64,000 nt of DNA from SVFI01 sp045535935 (GTDB lineage: Bacteria; Bacillota; Clostridia; Lachnospirales; Lachnospiraceae): positions 1 to 64,000 of the forward strand of contig JAZSMO010000016.1 in NCBI GenBank assembly GCA_045535935.1, in the 5' to 3' direction. The notes under the pieces are model-generated. The model saw nothing but the letters and a program-made list of their open reading frames with translations, did not search any database and was not told where the DNA came from. A program made the position numbers and the translations under genes. This document shows positions 42,667 to 52,391 of this stretch, in pieces; the first letter of the stretch is position 1, and the number at the start of each line of letters is the position of its first letter.

Positions 42667-43356
42667 ATGTCGAAAAAAGAAAAAGTAGAAAAAAAGAAAG
42701 CAGAATCAGAACTGATTGAAGAGACCGGGAGTATTTCACTGGACGGAAACGGAGAAAAACATAACATTGAACTGATTACCATCATCGGAGAGGTGGAAGG
42801 TCATGAAAATCTGTCCGGGAGCTCAAAAACGACCAAATATGAACATCTGCTGCCGAAGCTGGCACAGCTGGAAGATGCGGAGGACGTGGACGGCGTTCTG
42901 ATTTTACTCAATACCATGGGCGGCGATGTGGAAGCGGGGCTTGCCATTGCGGAAATGATTGCGTCCCTCAGCAAACCGACGGTTTCCCTTGTGCTTGGAG
43001 GAAGCCATTCCATCGGAGTGCCCATCGCAGTCAGCGCCGACCATTCTTTTATCGTGAAAAGTGCGGCCATGGTCATTCATCCGGTGCGGATGAGCGGAAT
43101 GATTATCGGAACACCGGCGACCTTTGAATATTTTAAATCCATTCAGGACCGTATCACAGGATTTGTAATTGAACATTCAAGAATTGAGAAAAAAGCATTC
43201 GAAAAACTCATGATGGAGACTAAGGTGCTCACCAAGGATGTGGGAAGTGTGCTTGATGGAGAGAAGGCCGTGAAATGCGGGATAATCGATGAGGTCGGCG
43301 GATTGCGGGAGGCCATGAAAAAGCTCCATGAAATGATTGATGATTTCCGAAAATAA
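42667..43356 (+). CDS. tepA: Translocation-enhancing protein TepA (ClpP-like)
   Basis: A 229-residue ClpP-fold serine peptidase of the TepA type. Its position just upstream of ftsK/spoIIIE is the same as in Bacillus, where TepA helps translocation and spore protein handling. The nucleophile is Ser115 in GGSHSIGVP and the general base His138 in VIHPVR; the oxyanion strand GGDVE is near residue 86. The start ATG 42667 follows GAGGAA; the open frame upstream crosses the terminator. Confidence 0.88.
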   Translation: MSKKEKVEKKKAESELIEETGSISLDGNGEKHNIELITIIGEVEGHENLSGSSKTTKYEHLLPKLAQLEDAEDVDGVLILLNTMGGDVEAGLAIAEMIASLSKPTVSLVLGGSHSIGVPIAVSADHSFIVKSAAMVIHPVRMSGMIIGTPATFEYFKSIQDRITGFVIEHSRIEKKAFEKLMMETKVLTKDVGSVLDGEKAVKCGIIDEVGGLREAMKKLHEMIDDFRK

Positions 43357-43410
43357 TGCTATACTGACTTTTAGAGTTTATTTTTATAATAAGAAACCGG
43401 AGTGAAAGAA

Positions 43411-45936
43411 ATGGCAGCACAAAGAGGTAGGAAACCTGCTTCTTCCCGAAAATCATCGGGCGGAAGAAAATCATCCAACAAAAAACAGGAATCCTTCAGC
43501 ACGGAAGTAAAGGACGAGGTGATTCTGCTTGGCGGAATTGCGTTGACCATCTTACTTTTTCTTTGTAATTTTCATATTATCGGCAAAGCGGGAGATGCAG
43601 TGAGCAATGTGATGTTCGGTTTGTTCGGGCTTTTGGCCTATATTGCACCGCCGGCTTTGTTTTTTGCGTGCTTGTTTGGAGTTGTAAATCTCGGCAATCG
43701 TACGGCGACCATAAAACTTTGGGCGGCGATTGTACTGTTTGTTGACGCAGAAATCATACTGGCGCTTTTGACCGGCGTGGATAAGGTCGGAGACAGCGCC
43801 GGAAGCTATTACAGTTATGCAGTGGATCACACATTCAGCGGAGGTGTCCTCGGGGCAGCACTTGCGAGAGGTATATCCGGACTGATCGGAATTGTGGGAA
43901 CGATAGTGGTTGTTCTCATTGTTATGATTGTATGTCTTGTTCTTTTGACGGAGAAATCCTTTGTGAAAGGAGTTGCCGGCGGAGGACGCAGAATGTATGA
44001 GACGGCGAGAGACGATATCGACCGCCGGATTGTCCGCAATGAAGAGCTGCGCGAGAGCAGAATGCAGCAGCGTTCTGTCAGAGAGCAGGAAAAAGAAGAA
44101 CGCAAAAAGAAACGTATGGAGCAAAAGGTATCCGGCGTTTCGGTGGATACGGCGATTCCGAAAAATGAAATTGCGGACATTGAAGAAAATATGCATGAGG
44201 TACAGGATGTCAGGGAACATGAAATTCTGTCCGAGCAGGAAGAACTTGACCGTATTCAGATCAGAGGACTTGCAAAAGCGGAGCCGGAACGGGCACAGGC
44301 ATCGGAGCCGCCAAGGCGTGTACATAAAGTAAAAGTATTGGATGAAGATGCTGTGGATATGGACAAGTTGTCTGCTACGCTGGAGGCGGATGCGGACAAG
44401 CTGGCGGCAGATGTTATGGAACCGGAGCTTGTCAAACCGGTTGTACCTGTGAAGAAAAAACCATACAAAAAGCCTCCGCTTTCCCTTCTGAAAAAGAATG
44501 AAAGCGCCGGCGGCGGAAATTCGGAGAAGCAGTTGAAAGAGACAGCCATGCAGCTGAAAAAGACACTGCAGACCTTCGGTGTCAATGTAACGATTACAGA
44601 CATCAGTCAGGGGCCTGCTGTGACCAGATATGAGCTTCAGCCGGAGATGGGAGTTAAGGTCAGCAAGATTGTCAATCTGGCCGATGATATTAAACTGAAT
44701 CTTGCGGCGACGGATATCCGTATCGAAGCGCCGATTCCGGGAAAAGCAGCCATCGGTATTGAGGTTCCGAACAAGGAAAACAGCATGGTAGTACTCCGGG
44801 ATTTATTTGAAACCCGCGGTTTTAAGGATTTCCAGTCCAATATTGCATTTGCAGTCGGAAAGGATATTGCGGGACAGACCGTGGTGACAGACATTGCCAA
44901 AATGCCGCATGTCCTCATCGCAGGATCGACCGGATCCGGTAAGAGTGTGTGCATCAATACACTGATTATGAGTATTTTATATAAAGCCAGCCCTGACGAT
45001 GTGAAGCTCATTATGGTGGACCCGAAGGTGGTTGAGCTCAGTGTTTATAACGGTATTCCGCATTTGCTTCTTCCGGTAGTGACAGACCCGAAGAAGGCTG
45101 CTGCAGCGCTTCATTGGGGCGTCAATGAAATGACGGAGCGTTATAAGAAGTTTGAGGATCTCCATGTGAGAGACCTGAAGGGATATAACAAAAAGGTTGA
45201 GGAAATGACCGAAAACGGCGGAGAAGAATTGCCGCAGAAGTTACCGCAGATTGTGATTATCGTCGACGAGCTTGCGGACCTTATGATGGTAGCTCCGGGT
45301 GAGGTGGAAGAGTCCATCTGCCGCCTGGCTCAGCTTGCGAGAGCGGCCGGAATTCATCTGGTTATCGCTACCCAGCGCCCGTCCGTGGATGTCATTACAG
45401 GACTGATCAAAGCTAATATGCCGAGCCGTGTGGCGTTCGCGGTATCCTCCGGTGTGGATTCGAGAACGATTCTGGATATGAACGGTGCAGAAAAGCTCCT
45501 CGGTAAAGGTGATATGCTTTTCTATCCGCAGGGATATCCGAAGCCGGTGCGTGTGCAGGGAGCATTTGTTTCCGACAAGGAAGTTGCCGATGTGGTTGAC
45601 TTTTTAAAGGCACAGAATACAGGGGACGATGCAGGTGTCCAGGCAATGGAAGCCCAGCTTGCATCCATCGGATCTTCGGGAGAAGGCGGCGCTTCTAAAA
45701 TGTCCGGCGGTGATGAAAAGGATATGTATTTTGCCGATGCGGGACGTTTTATCATTGAAAAAGAAAAGGCATCCATCGGAATGCTTCAGCGTGTGTTTAA
45801 GATTGGTTTCAACCGCGCGGCCCGAATTATGGATCAGCTCTGTGAATACGGAGTGGTCGGTGAAGAAGAAGGCACGAAGCCGCGCAAGGTACTCATGACA
45901 ATGGATGAGTTTGAACAGTTGCTGGAAGAGATTTAA
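43411..45936 (+). CDS. ftsK: DNA translocase FtsK/SpoIIIE
   Basis: An 841-residue DNA translocase. The N-terminus has four membrane helices (about residues 32-175), then a charged linker of ~200 residues, and the motor domain with Walker A STGSGKSVC near residue 507, Walker B IIVDELADLMM and the AQLARAAGIHLVIATQRPSVDV block; the C-terminus ends in the gamma winged-helix domain (FIIEKEKASIGMLQRVFKIGFNRAARIMDQL) that reads KOPS/SRS sites. In spore formers this protein pumps chromosome into the forespore. Start ATG 43411 has GGAG eight bases upstream; GTG 43402 is inside that site. Confidence 0.95.
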   Translation: MAAQRGRKPASSRKSSGGRKSSNKKQESFSTEVKDEVILLGGIALTILLFLCNFHIIGKAGDAVSNVMFGLFGLLAYIAPPALFFACLFGVVNLGNRTATIKLWAAIVLFVDAEIILALLTGVDKVGDSAGSYYSYAVDHTFSGGVLGAALARGISGLIGIVGTIVVVLIVMIVCLVLLTEKSFVKGVAGGGRRMYETARDDIDRRIVRNEELRESRMQQRSVREQEKEERKKKRMEQKVSGVSVDTAIPKNEIADIEENMHEVQDVREHEILSEQEELDRIQIRGLAKAEPERAQASEPPRRVHKVKVLDEDAVDMDKLSATLEADADKLAADVMEPELVKPVVPVKKKPYKKPPLSLLKKNESAGGGNSEKQLKETAMQLKKTLQTFGVNVTITDISQGPAVTRYELQPEMGVKVSKIVNLADDIKLNLAATDIRIEAPIPGKAAIGIEVPNKENSMVVLRDLFETRGFKDFQSNIAFAVGKDIAGQTVVTDIAKMPHVLIAGSTGSGKSVCINTLIMSILYKASPDDVKLIMVDPKVVELSVYNGIPHLLLPVVTDPKKAAAALHWGVNEMTERYKKFEDLHVRDLKGYNKKVEEMTENGGEELPQKLPQIVIIVDELADLMMVAPGEVEESICRLAQLARAAGIHLVIATQRPSVDVITGLIKANMPSRVAFAVSSGVDSRTILDMNGAEKLLGKGDMLFYPQGYPKPVRVQGAFVSDKEVADVVDFLKAQNTGDDAGVQAMEAQLASIGSSGEGGASKMSGGDEKDMYFADAGRFIIEKEKASIGMLQRVFKIGFNRAARIMDQLCEYGVVGEEEGTKPRKVLMTMDEFEQLLEEI

Positions 45937-45963
45937 ACAGGGATATATTTTAAGGAGAAAGAC

Positions 45964-47634
45964 ATGAAAACAGACATTCAAATCGCCCAGGAGGCAACAC
46001 TTCTTCCGATTACGCAGGTTGCGGAAAAATTGGGAGTGACAGATGACGACCTTGAATTGTACGGAAAATACAAGGCAAAATTATCGGAGGATTATCTCAA
46101 GAAGATTGAAAATAATCCGAAAGGAAAACTGATTCTTGTGACAGCCATCAATCCGACTCCGGCCGGAGAAGGTAAGACAACCGTAAGTGTCGGTCTCGGC
46201 GAGGCTTTTAACAAGTTAAATAAAAAGACATTGATTGCGCTCAGAGAGCCGTCTTTGGGACCTTGTTTCGGTATCAAGGGAGGTGCAGCCGGCGGCGGAT
46301 ATGCCCAGGTTGTTCCGATGGAAGATTTGAATTTGCATTTTACCGGTGATTTTCACGCGATCACATCAGCCAACAATCTTTTGGCTGCACTTCTTGACAA
46401 TCACATCCAGCAGGGAAATGAACTGAGGATTGATACAAGACAGGTGGTATGGAAACGTTGCGTGGACATGAATGACAGAGCACTTCGCAACATTGTCATC
46501 GGTCTCGGCAACAAGCTGGACGGCGTCGTAAGAGAAGATCATTTTGTCATTACTGTGGCATCTGAAATCATGGCAATTCTTTGCCTGGCAAAGGATATGG
46601 ATGATTTGAAAGAGCGTCTCGGTAAGATTATTGTTGCTTACAATATGGATAATCAGCCGGTCACCGCTGCGGATTTGCAGGCGGTCGGCGCCATGGCAGC
46701 ACTTTTGAAGGATGCGATGCTTCCGAATATGATCCAGACATTGGAAGGGAATCCGGCCATGATTCACGGTGGTCCGTTTGCCAATATTGCGCATGGTTGT
46801 AACAGTGTGAGAGCGACGCAGGCAGCGCTTCACATGGCAGATTACGTCATTACGGAGGCGGGCTTCGGTGCGGATCTCGGTGCAGAGAAATTCTTTGATA
46901 TCAAATGTCGCCTTACGGGCTTAAAGCCGGATGCGGTCGTGCTTGTGGCGACCATCAAAGCACTGAAATACAACGGCGGTGTTCCGAAGGCGGAACTTAC
47001 TAATGAAAACTTGGATGCGCTCAAAAAAGGTATTGTAAACCTTGAAAAACATATTGAAAATCTGCAGAAATATAAAGTTCCGGTTGTTGTGACACTCAAT
47101 TCTTTTGTGAGTGATACCGAAGCGGAAAAGAATTTTGTAAAAGAATTCTGTGAGAGCAGAGGATGTGAATTTGCACTTGCCGACGTGTGGGGCAAAGGCG
47201 GCGAAGGCGGAATTGACCTTGCAGAGAAGGTTCTGAAAACATTAGATGAAAAACCGAGTGATTTTAAGCCGCTTTATAAAGATGAAGCTTCTTTGAAGGA
47301 AAAGATAGAGACAGTTGCCAAAGAAATTTACGGGGCAGACGGAGTGGATTATGCGCCGTCGGCAGAAAAGCAGTTGGAAAGACTGACACAGCTCGGATTC
47401 GGAAATGTTCCTGTCTGTATGGCAAAGACACAGTATTCGCTTTCCGACAATCCTGCGCTTCTCGGAAGACCGGAAGGGTTCCGTATGCAGGTGAGAGAGG
47501 TTTATGTGTCTGCAGGAGCCGGATTTGTGGTAGTGCTTACGGGAGCGGTCATGACGATGCCGGGTCTTCCGAAACAGCCTGCAGCATTTTCCATTGATGT
47601 AAATGAGGACGGTAAGATTACAGGTCTGTTTTAA
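45964..47634 (+). CDS. fhs: Formate-tetrahydrofolate ligase
   Basis: A 556-residue 10-formyl-THF synthetase: formate plus ATP plus THF to 10-formyl-THF. Visible landmarks are NPTPAGEGKTTVSVGL (P-loop), FGIKGGAAGGGYAQV, EAGFGADLGAEKF and PVVVTLNSFVSDT. It feeds the methyl branch of one-carbon metabolism in acetogenic and fermentative clostridia, or purine synthesis. It follows ftsK by 27 bases and leads the zinc-ribbon protein by 17, with no terminator seen. Confidence 0.96.
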   Translation: MKTDIQIAQEATLLPITQVAEKLGVTDDDLELYGKYKAKLSEDYLKKIENNPKGKLILVTAINPTPAGEGKTTVSVGLGEAFNKLNKKTLIALREPSLGPCFGIKGGAAGGGYAQVVPMEDLNLHFTGDFHAITSANNLLAALLDNHIQQGNELRIDTRQVVWKRCVDMNDRALRNIVIGLGNKLDGVVREDHFVITVASEIMAILCLAKDMDDLKERLGKIIVAYNMDNQPVTAADLQAVGAMAALLKDAMLPNMIQTLEGNPAMIHGGPFANIAHGCNSVRATQAALHMADYVITEAGFGADLGAEKFFDIKCRLTGLKPDAVVLVATIKALKYNGGVPKAELTNENLDALKKGIVNLEKHIENLQKYKVPVVVTLNSFVSDTEAEKNFVKEFCESRGCEFALADVWGKGGEGGIDLAEKVLKTLDEKPSDFKPLYKDEASLKEKIETVAKEIYGADGVDYAPSAEKQLERLTQLGFGNVPVCMAKTQYSLSDNPALLGRPEGFRMQVREVYVSAGAGFVVVLTGAVMTMPGLPKQPAAFSIDVNEDGKITGLF

Positions 47635-47651
47635 ATTGGAGTGATAAACGG

Positions 47652-49127
47652 ATGAAATGTCCATATTGTGATGCTCCGATGAGTGATGAACAGGTTTTTT
47701 GCGAAAGCTGCGGAAAAGAGAGACAGCTTGTCCCTGTATTTGAAGCCGAAATTGATGAAGTGGTGGAAAATGCGATTTCCGGTATTGCGGTAGATCTGGC
47801 AAATACACAGGAGATTAAGCCGGTTCATGTGGAGAAAGATTTACGGCCGGAAACAGAACCGACCACGGAGCATAAAAAAGAACAATTAAATAAAGACGAA
47901 AAAAAGAAAAATAGTTCTTCTTCCGTGAGGATGACGGCATTTGCAATTGCCTTTGTCATTCTTCTTGTGGTAGTGTGTGTGCTGTTTTTTAATGCCGGGA
48001 ATGAATCATCCTATGATTACCACATCAAGAAAGCAGAAGAAATGTGTCTTGTAGAAAACTATGAGCAGATGCTGGAGCATGCAGGGAAGGCAAGAGATAT
48101 TGCGCCGAACTCCTCGGATGCCCAGATGCTGATTGCAAGAGCTTACGGCGGATTGGGAAATGAACAGTATAAGCGCGAAGCGTTGGAAGATTTGATTGCA
48201 GTAGACAGCGCATATGTGCTTGCGTATGATTTGCTTATTCCGATGTATGAAGAGGCCGGAGCATATGACAAGATAGCGGCTATCCTTGCAAAGTGCAGTC
48301 AGCAATCGGTACTGGATAAATATGTAGATTATCTGGTGGATGTACCGAAACCGAGCGAAGAACCGGGAATCTATGAGGAAGCAATTGCTTTAAAATTGTT
48401 AGCACCGGGAAAAGGTGAGGTATATTATACGTTGGACGGAAATGATCCGGATGCGAAGACGCAAAGATATATCAATCCGATTTTACTTGATGTCGGACAC
48501 CACGTGGTGAAGGCGATATATGTCAACAGCTATCAGATAAGCAGTGAAATTGTTTCGCTGGAATACGGAATCAATGCCAAGGAAATTGCCGTGCCGGTGA
48601 TTGATTTGGAGGAAGGGGCATATACAGAGCCGCAATACATTACTTTGACACTTCCGAATGAAGATTGTCAGGTGTATTACACGACAGACGGTTCCAAACC
48701 GGGAATCGAAAGTGCTTTGTACGAGCATCCGATTCCGTTACCGCTCGGAACAAGCAAATTTGCATTTGCGATTTGCGATGAGAACGGAAATTTCGGCGAT
48801 ACCTGCCATGTGCAATATACGTTTGATATGCAGCTTCCGATGACAGCGGAGCATGCAAGAAATCTTTTGATTGTCAATGCGGTGTCGACCCGTTACCTTG
48901 CGGATGCAAACGGACATATAACCGGTATGGACGGAGTTTCGGAGTTTCGTCTGGATACCGTTATAGATATTGCGGGAAATCACTATTATCTGTTTTACGA
49001 AATCTTTACTTCGCCGGATGGGGTTTCTCAGCAGACGGAGAATCACTTTGCAGTCGATTTGCAGACCGGACAGTGTTACCGTGCGGTCAGAAATGCCGGC
49101 GGAACATATGAAGTGATCGGTATGTGA
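47652..49127 (+). CDS. Zinc-ribbon/TM protein with TPR and chitobiase C-terminal-like repeats
   Basis: A 491-residue single-pass membrane protein: N-terminal zinc ribbon (CPYC...CESC, 3-21), acidic linker, one membrane helix (about 97-117), a TPR-like helical region (about 120-230: HAGKARDIAPNSSDAQMLIARAYGGLGN), and two beta-rich repeats of the chitobiase/hexosaminidase C-terminal type, each ending VYYTLDGNDPD or VYYTTDGSKPG, followed by a final domain. The exterior domains suggest a binding role at the cell surface. No enzyme motif seen. Confidence 0.8.
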   Translation: MKCPYCDAPMSDEQVFCESCGKERQLVPVFEAEIDEVVENAISGIAVDLANTQEIKPVHVEKDLRPETEPTTEHKKEQLNKDEKKKNSSSSVRMTAFAIAFVILLVVVCVLFFNAGNESSYDYHIKKAEEMCLVENYEQMLEHAGKARDIAPNSSDAQMLIARAYGGLGNEQYKREALEDLIAVDSAYVLAYDLLIPMYEEAGAYDKIAAILAKCSQQSVLDKYVDYLVDVPKPSEEPGIYEEAIALKLLAPGKGEVYYTLDGNDPDAKTQRYINPILLDVGHHVVKAIYVNSYQISSEIVSLEYGINAKEIAVPVIDLEEGAYTEPQYITLTLPNEDCQVYYTTDGSKPGIESALYEHPIPLPLGTSKFAFAICDENGNFGDTCHVQYTFDMQLPMTAEHARNLLIVNAVSTRYLADANGHITGMDGVSEFRLDTVIDIAGNHYYLFYEIFTSPDGVSQQTENHFAVDLQTGQCYRAVRNAGGTYEVIGM

Positions 49128-49144
49128 CGGATTTCAAAAAAAGA

Positions 49145-49173
49145 TTGCTATTTGACTGTAATTCTATTACTAT
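49145..49173 (+). promoter_or_regulatory. Possible promoter of nfnAB
   Basis: TTGCTA (49145-49150), 17-base spacer, TACTAT (49168-49173). Weak but well spaced; it lies 50 bases before the nfnA start. Confidence 0.4.
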
Positions 49174-49223
49174 AAAAAAGATGTAGCCGGATGAAAGGTT
49201 CCGGTATAACGAGGAGGATAAAA

Positions 49224-50114
49224 ATGTATAAAATTGTAAGAGCCCAGGAACTTACGACAAACATTTATCTTTTTGAAGTAGAAGCAAAAAGAGCAGCAAA
49301 GACATGTTTGCCGGGACAGTTTGTAATTGTCAGAGTGGATGAGGATTCAGAGCGTATTCCGCTTACCATCAGTGATTATGACCGCGAAAAGGGAACCATC
49401 ACAATCGTAGTTCAGACGATCGGAGCAGGAACAATGGCTATGGCCGGTTTAAAAGCCGGAGATGCGTTCCATGATTTCGTAGGACCGCTCGGACAGCCTT
49501 CCGAATTCTGCATGGAAGATCCGGAAGAACTTAAGAAAAAGAAAATTATCTTTGTGGCAGGCGGTCTCGGAACCGCACCGGTATATCCACAGGTGAAATG
49601 GCTTCATGAAAACGGTGTGGATGCAGATGTTATCATCGGTGCAAAGACAAAAGATCTGCTCATTTATGAAGAAGATATGAAAAAAGTTGCAGCGAATGTA
49701 TATCCGACAACGGATGACAGTTCTTACGGAAGAAGCGGAATGGTTACGACAACAATCAAGGATCTTGTGGAAAAAGAAGGCAAACAGTATGATGTCTGCG
49801 TTGCCATCGGTCCGATGATCATGATGAAATTCGTTTGCCTTACCACAAAAGAGATGAACTTAAAGACCATCGTTTCCATGAATCCGATTATGGTAGACGG
49901 AACCGGTATGTGTGGTGCATGTCGTCTTACCGTTGGCGGTGAAGTGAAATTTGCCTGTGTGGACGGACCGGAGTTTGACGGACATCTCGTTGATTTCGAC
50001 CAGGCAATGAAACGTCAGCAGATGTACAAGACAGCAGAAGGCAGAGCTTTATTAAAACAGCAGGAAGGTGATACGCATCACGGCGGATGCGGACACTGCG
50101 GAGGTGACGAATAA
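49224..50114 (+). CDS. nfnA: NfnA-like FAD/NAD-binding subunit (electron-bifurcating transhydrogenase)
   Basis: A 296-residue ferredoxin reductase-type subunit. FAD-binding is seen near ERIPLTISDYD, the NAD(H)-binding glycine loop at FVAGGLGTAPVYPQ, and the 2Fe-2S site near GMCGACRLTVGGEVKFAC (three Cys; in the known structure an Asp is the fourth ligand). With NfnB it couples NADH, ferredoxin and NADP+. The tail THHGGCGHCGGDE is an extra Cys/His-rich end. Start ATG 49224 follows GAGGAGG; the open frame upstream is in the leader. The stop overlaps nfnB (TAATG). Confidence 0.9.
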   Translation: MYKIVRAQELTTNIYLFEVEAKRAAKTCLPGQFVIVRVDEDSERIPLTISDYDREKGTITIVVQTIGAGTMAMAGLKAGDAFHDFVGPLGQPSEFCMEDPEELKKKKIIFVAGGLGTAPVYPQVKWLHENGVDADVIIGAKTKDLLIYEEDMKKVAANVYPTTDDSSYGRSGMVTTTIKDLVEKEGKQYDVCVAIGPMIMMKFVCLTTKEMNLKTIVSMNPIMVDGTGMCGACRLTVGGEVKFACVDGPEFDGHLVDFDQAMKRQQMYKTAEGRALLKQQEGDTHHGGCGHCGGDE

Positions 50115-51496
50115 TGGACGTATTAAAGAAAGTACCTGACAGAGAACAGGATCCACAGGTTCGTGCAAAGAATTTTGACGAAGTATGTTTAGGATACAAC
50201 AAAGAAGAAGCGATGGAAGAGGCAAGCAGATGTATCAACTGTAAAAATGCACAGTGTGTAAAGGGCTGTCCGGTTTCCATCAATATTCCGGGATTTATCG
50301 AGCAGGTAAAAGAAGGAAATATGGAAGCAGCTTATCAGGTAATCAGCGAGGCGAGTGCTCTTCCGGCAGTTTGCGGTCGTGTATGTCCGCAGGAGAGCCA
50401 GTGTGAAGGAAAATGTATCCGCGGTATCAAAGGTGAGCCGGTTTCTATCGGTAAACTGGAGCGTTTTGTTGCTGACTGGGCTTCCGAAAACGGAATTAAA
50501 CCGGCAGTAAATGCAGAAAAGAAAAATAAGAAAGTAGCTGTCATCGGTTCCGGCCCTGCAGGTCTTACCTGTGCAGGAGACCTTGCGAAGATGGGGTACG
50601 ATGTGACTATTTTTGAAGCGCTTCATGAAGCGGGCGGTGTACTTGTTTACGGTATTCCGGAGTTCCGTCTTCCGAAGACCGATGTTGTTGCAAAAGAAAT
50701 TGAAAATGTAAAATCACTCGGTGTGAAGATTGAGACAAACGTTGTTATCGGTAAGTCCACTACGATTGATGAACTGATGGAAGAGGAAGGCTTTGAAGCT
50801 GTATTTATCGGTTCCGGAGCAGGACTTCCGAAGTTTATGGGTATTCCGGGAGAACAGGCAAACGGTGTGTTCTCAGCCAACGAGTATCTGACAAGAAGTA
50901 ATCTTATGAAAGCGTTCAAAGAAGATTCCGCAACACCGATTATGCGCGGACAGAAAGTGGCCGTTGTCGGCGGTGGTAACGTTGCTATGGACGCAGCCAG
51001 AACAGCGCTTCGCCTCGGTGCAGAGGTACATATCGTGTATCGTCGTTCGGAGGAAGAACTTCCGGCCAGAGTGGAAGAAGTACACCACGCAAAAGAAGAA
51101 GGTATCATTTTCGACCTTCTGACCAATCCGGTTGAAATTCTTTCCAATGAGGAAGGTTGGGTAAGCGGTATCAAATGTGTGAAGATGGAGCTCGGTGAGC
51201 CGGATGCATCCGGAAGAAGAAGACCGGTAGTTATCGAAGGTTCTGAGTTCGTAATCGATGTAGATACGGTTATTATGTCACTCGGTACATCACCGAATCC
51301 GCTGATTTCTTCTACCACAAAAGGACTTGATATCAACAAGTACAAATGTATCGTGGCAGAAGAAAACGGTCAGACCACAAAAGAAGGTGTGTTTGCCGGC
51401 GGTGATGCGGTAACAGGTGCAGCGACCGTAATTCTTGCCATGGGTGCAGGAAAAGAAGCTGCCAAAGGTATTGATGAATATTTGAGCAATAAATAA
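50114..51496 (+). CDS. nfnB: NfnB-like / NADPH-dependent glutamate synthase small subunit-like flavoprotein
   Basis: A 460-residue flavoprotein with two N-terminal 4Fe-4S clusters (CINCKNAQCVKGCP and CGRVCPQESQCEGKC) and two dinucleotide-binding sites: GSGPAGLTCAGDLAKMG for FAD and VVGGGNVAMDAARTALRLG for NADP(H). The sequence family is called gltA/glutamate synthase in many annotations, but the pairing with NfnA makes NADP-linked bifurcation the better call. The spacing from nfnA is one base of overlap. This is the redox partner of the window's hydrogenase system. Confidence 0.92.
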   Translation: MDVLKKVPDREQDPQVRAKNFDEVCLGYNKEEAMEEASRCINCKNAQCVKGCPVSINIPGFIEQVKEGNMEAAYQVISEASALPAVCGRVCPQESQCEGKCIRGIKGEPVSIGKLERFVADWASENGIKPAVNAEKKNKKVAVIGSGPAGLTCAGDLAKMGYDVTIFEALHEAGGVLVYGIPEFRLPKTDVVAKEIENVKSLGVKIETNVVIGKSTTIDELMEEEGFEAVFIGSGAGLPKFMGIPGEQANGVFSANEYLTRSNLMKAFKEDSATPIMRGQKVAVVGGGNVAMDAARTALRLGAEVHIVYRRSEEELPARVEEVHHAKEEGIIFDLLTNPVEILSNEEGWVSGIKCVKMELGEPDASGRRRPVVIEGSEFVIDVDTVIMSLGTSPNPLISSTTKGLDINKYKCIVAEENGQTTKEGVFAGGDAVTGAATVILAMGAGKEAAKGIDEYLSNK

Positions 51497-51508
51497 GGAG
51501 AAAAGATT

Positions 51509-52366
51509 ATGCCTTGGTGTCCGGTTTGTAAAAACGAATATGTAAAAGGATATACACGTTGCAGTGACTGTGATGTGGATCTGGTAGAGTCGCTGGAAGA
51601 TGGACCGAAGCCGATTATTTTCGGTGAGGAGGAACCTGTGAATCAGATGGCCGAATTTTTAAAAGCGAATGGTATTGCAGATGCGTTTACCCGCTATGAT
51701 GAAAAAGAAAAGGCGCATGAATTATATGTTCCGAATGACAAAGTGCAGGATGCAAAAAATATAATTAATGCATTTTTACGGCAGAAAGCGGAAGAAGAAG
51801 CAGAGGAGCAGATTGAAGTGGAAGAAGTGGAAGGCGAAGTGGTGGATGAGAATGCACCGAAGTCGCCGGACCGCAGAAAGGGTGGCTCCTATGAAGACAA
51901 AGCGGCTAAGGCAGAGGAATACAAATCCAGCGCAGTGGCACTGATTGTTGTAGGTGCGCTTGGTATTGTGGCTCTTGTACTTTTCTGGATGGGAGTACTT
52001 CCGTTCCGCATGTACGGTATGGGTAAAATCATGTTTACCGGCGTTATGGGATTTATGTTCCTTGTGTTCTTTGTGATGGGCTTCAATTCCATCAAGATGT
52101 ACAAGACTTATGTCGGTGTTGCTTCCAAAGAGAATACGTTGATTGACGAGATCAATGCGTTTATGGAAGAGCGTCTGACCAAAGAGCATGTAGACGGAAC
52201 GCTGCACATCAGCGCAGCGGCTGCAGCAGATGACGCAGAGCAGGCCAGACTTTATTTTGCACGTATGGAGTATATGAAGAGACAGATTCTGGAAGCATTT
52301 CCGGATTTGGATATGCCTCTTGCAGACAAGCTGGCAGATGACTGGTACAGCAAACAATATGATTAA
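51509..52366 (+). CDS. Zinc-ribbon/DUF2007-like membrane protein
   Basis: A 285-residue protein: N-terminal zinc ribbon (CPVC...CSDC, residues 4-20), a small alpha/beta domain (25-92: GEEEPVNQMAEFLKANGIADAF, typical of DUF2007), an acidic Glu/Val-rich linker, two membrane helices (about 147-167 and 176-196), and a C-terminal helix. The function is unknown; DUF2007 may be a signalling module. It sits between nfnB and rlmH with 12- and 25-base gaps. Confidence 0.75.
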   Translation: MPWCPVCKNEYVKGYTRCSDCDVDLVESLEDGPKPIIFGEEEPVNQMAEFLKANGIADAFTRYDEKEKAHELYVPNDKVQDAKNIINAFLRQKAEEEAEEQIEVEEVEGEVVDENAPKSPDRRKGGSYEDKAAKAEEYKSSAVALIVVGALGIVALVLFWMGVLPFRMYGMGKIMFTGVMGFMFLVFFVMGFNSIKMYKTYVGVASKENTLIDEINAFMEERLTKEHVDGTLHISAAAAADDAEQARLYFARMEYMKRQILEAFPDLDMPLADKLADDWYSKQYD

Positions 52367-52391
52367 AATGTCTTAGGACAGGGATTTTAGA

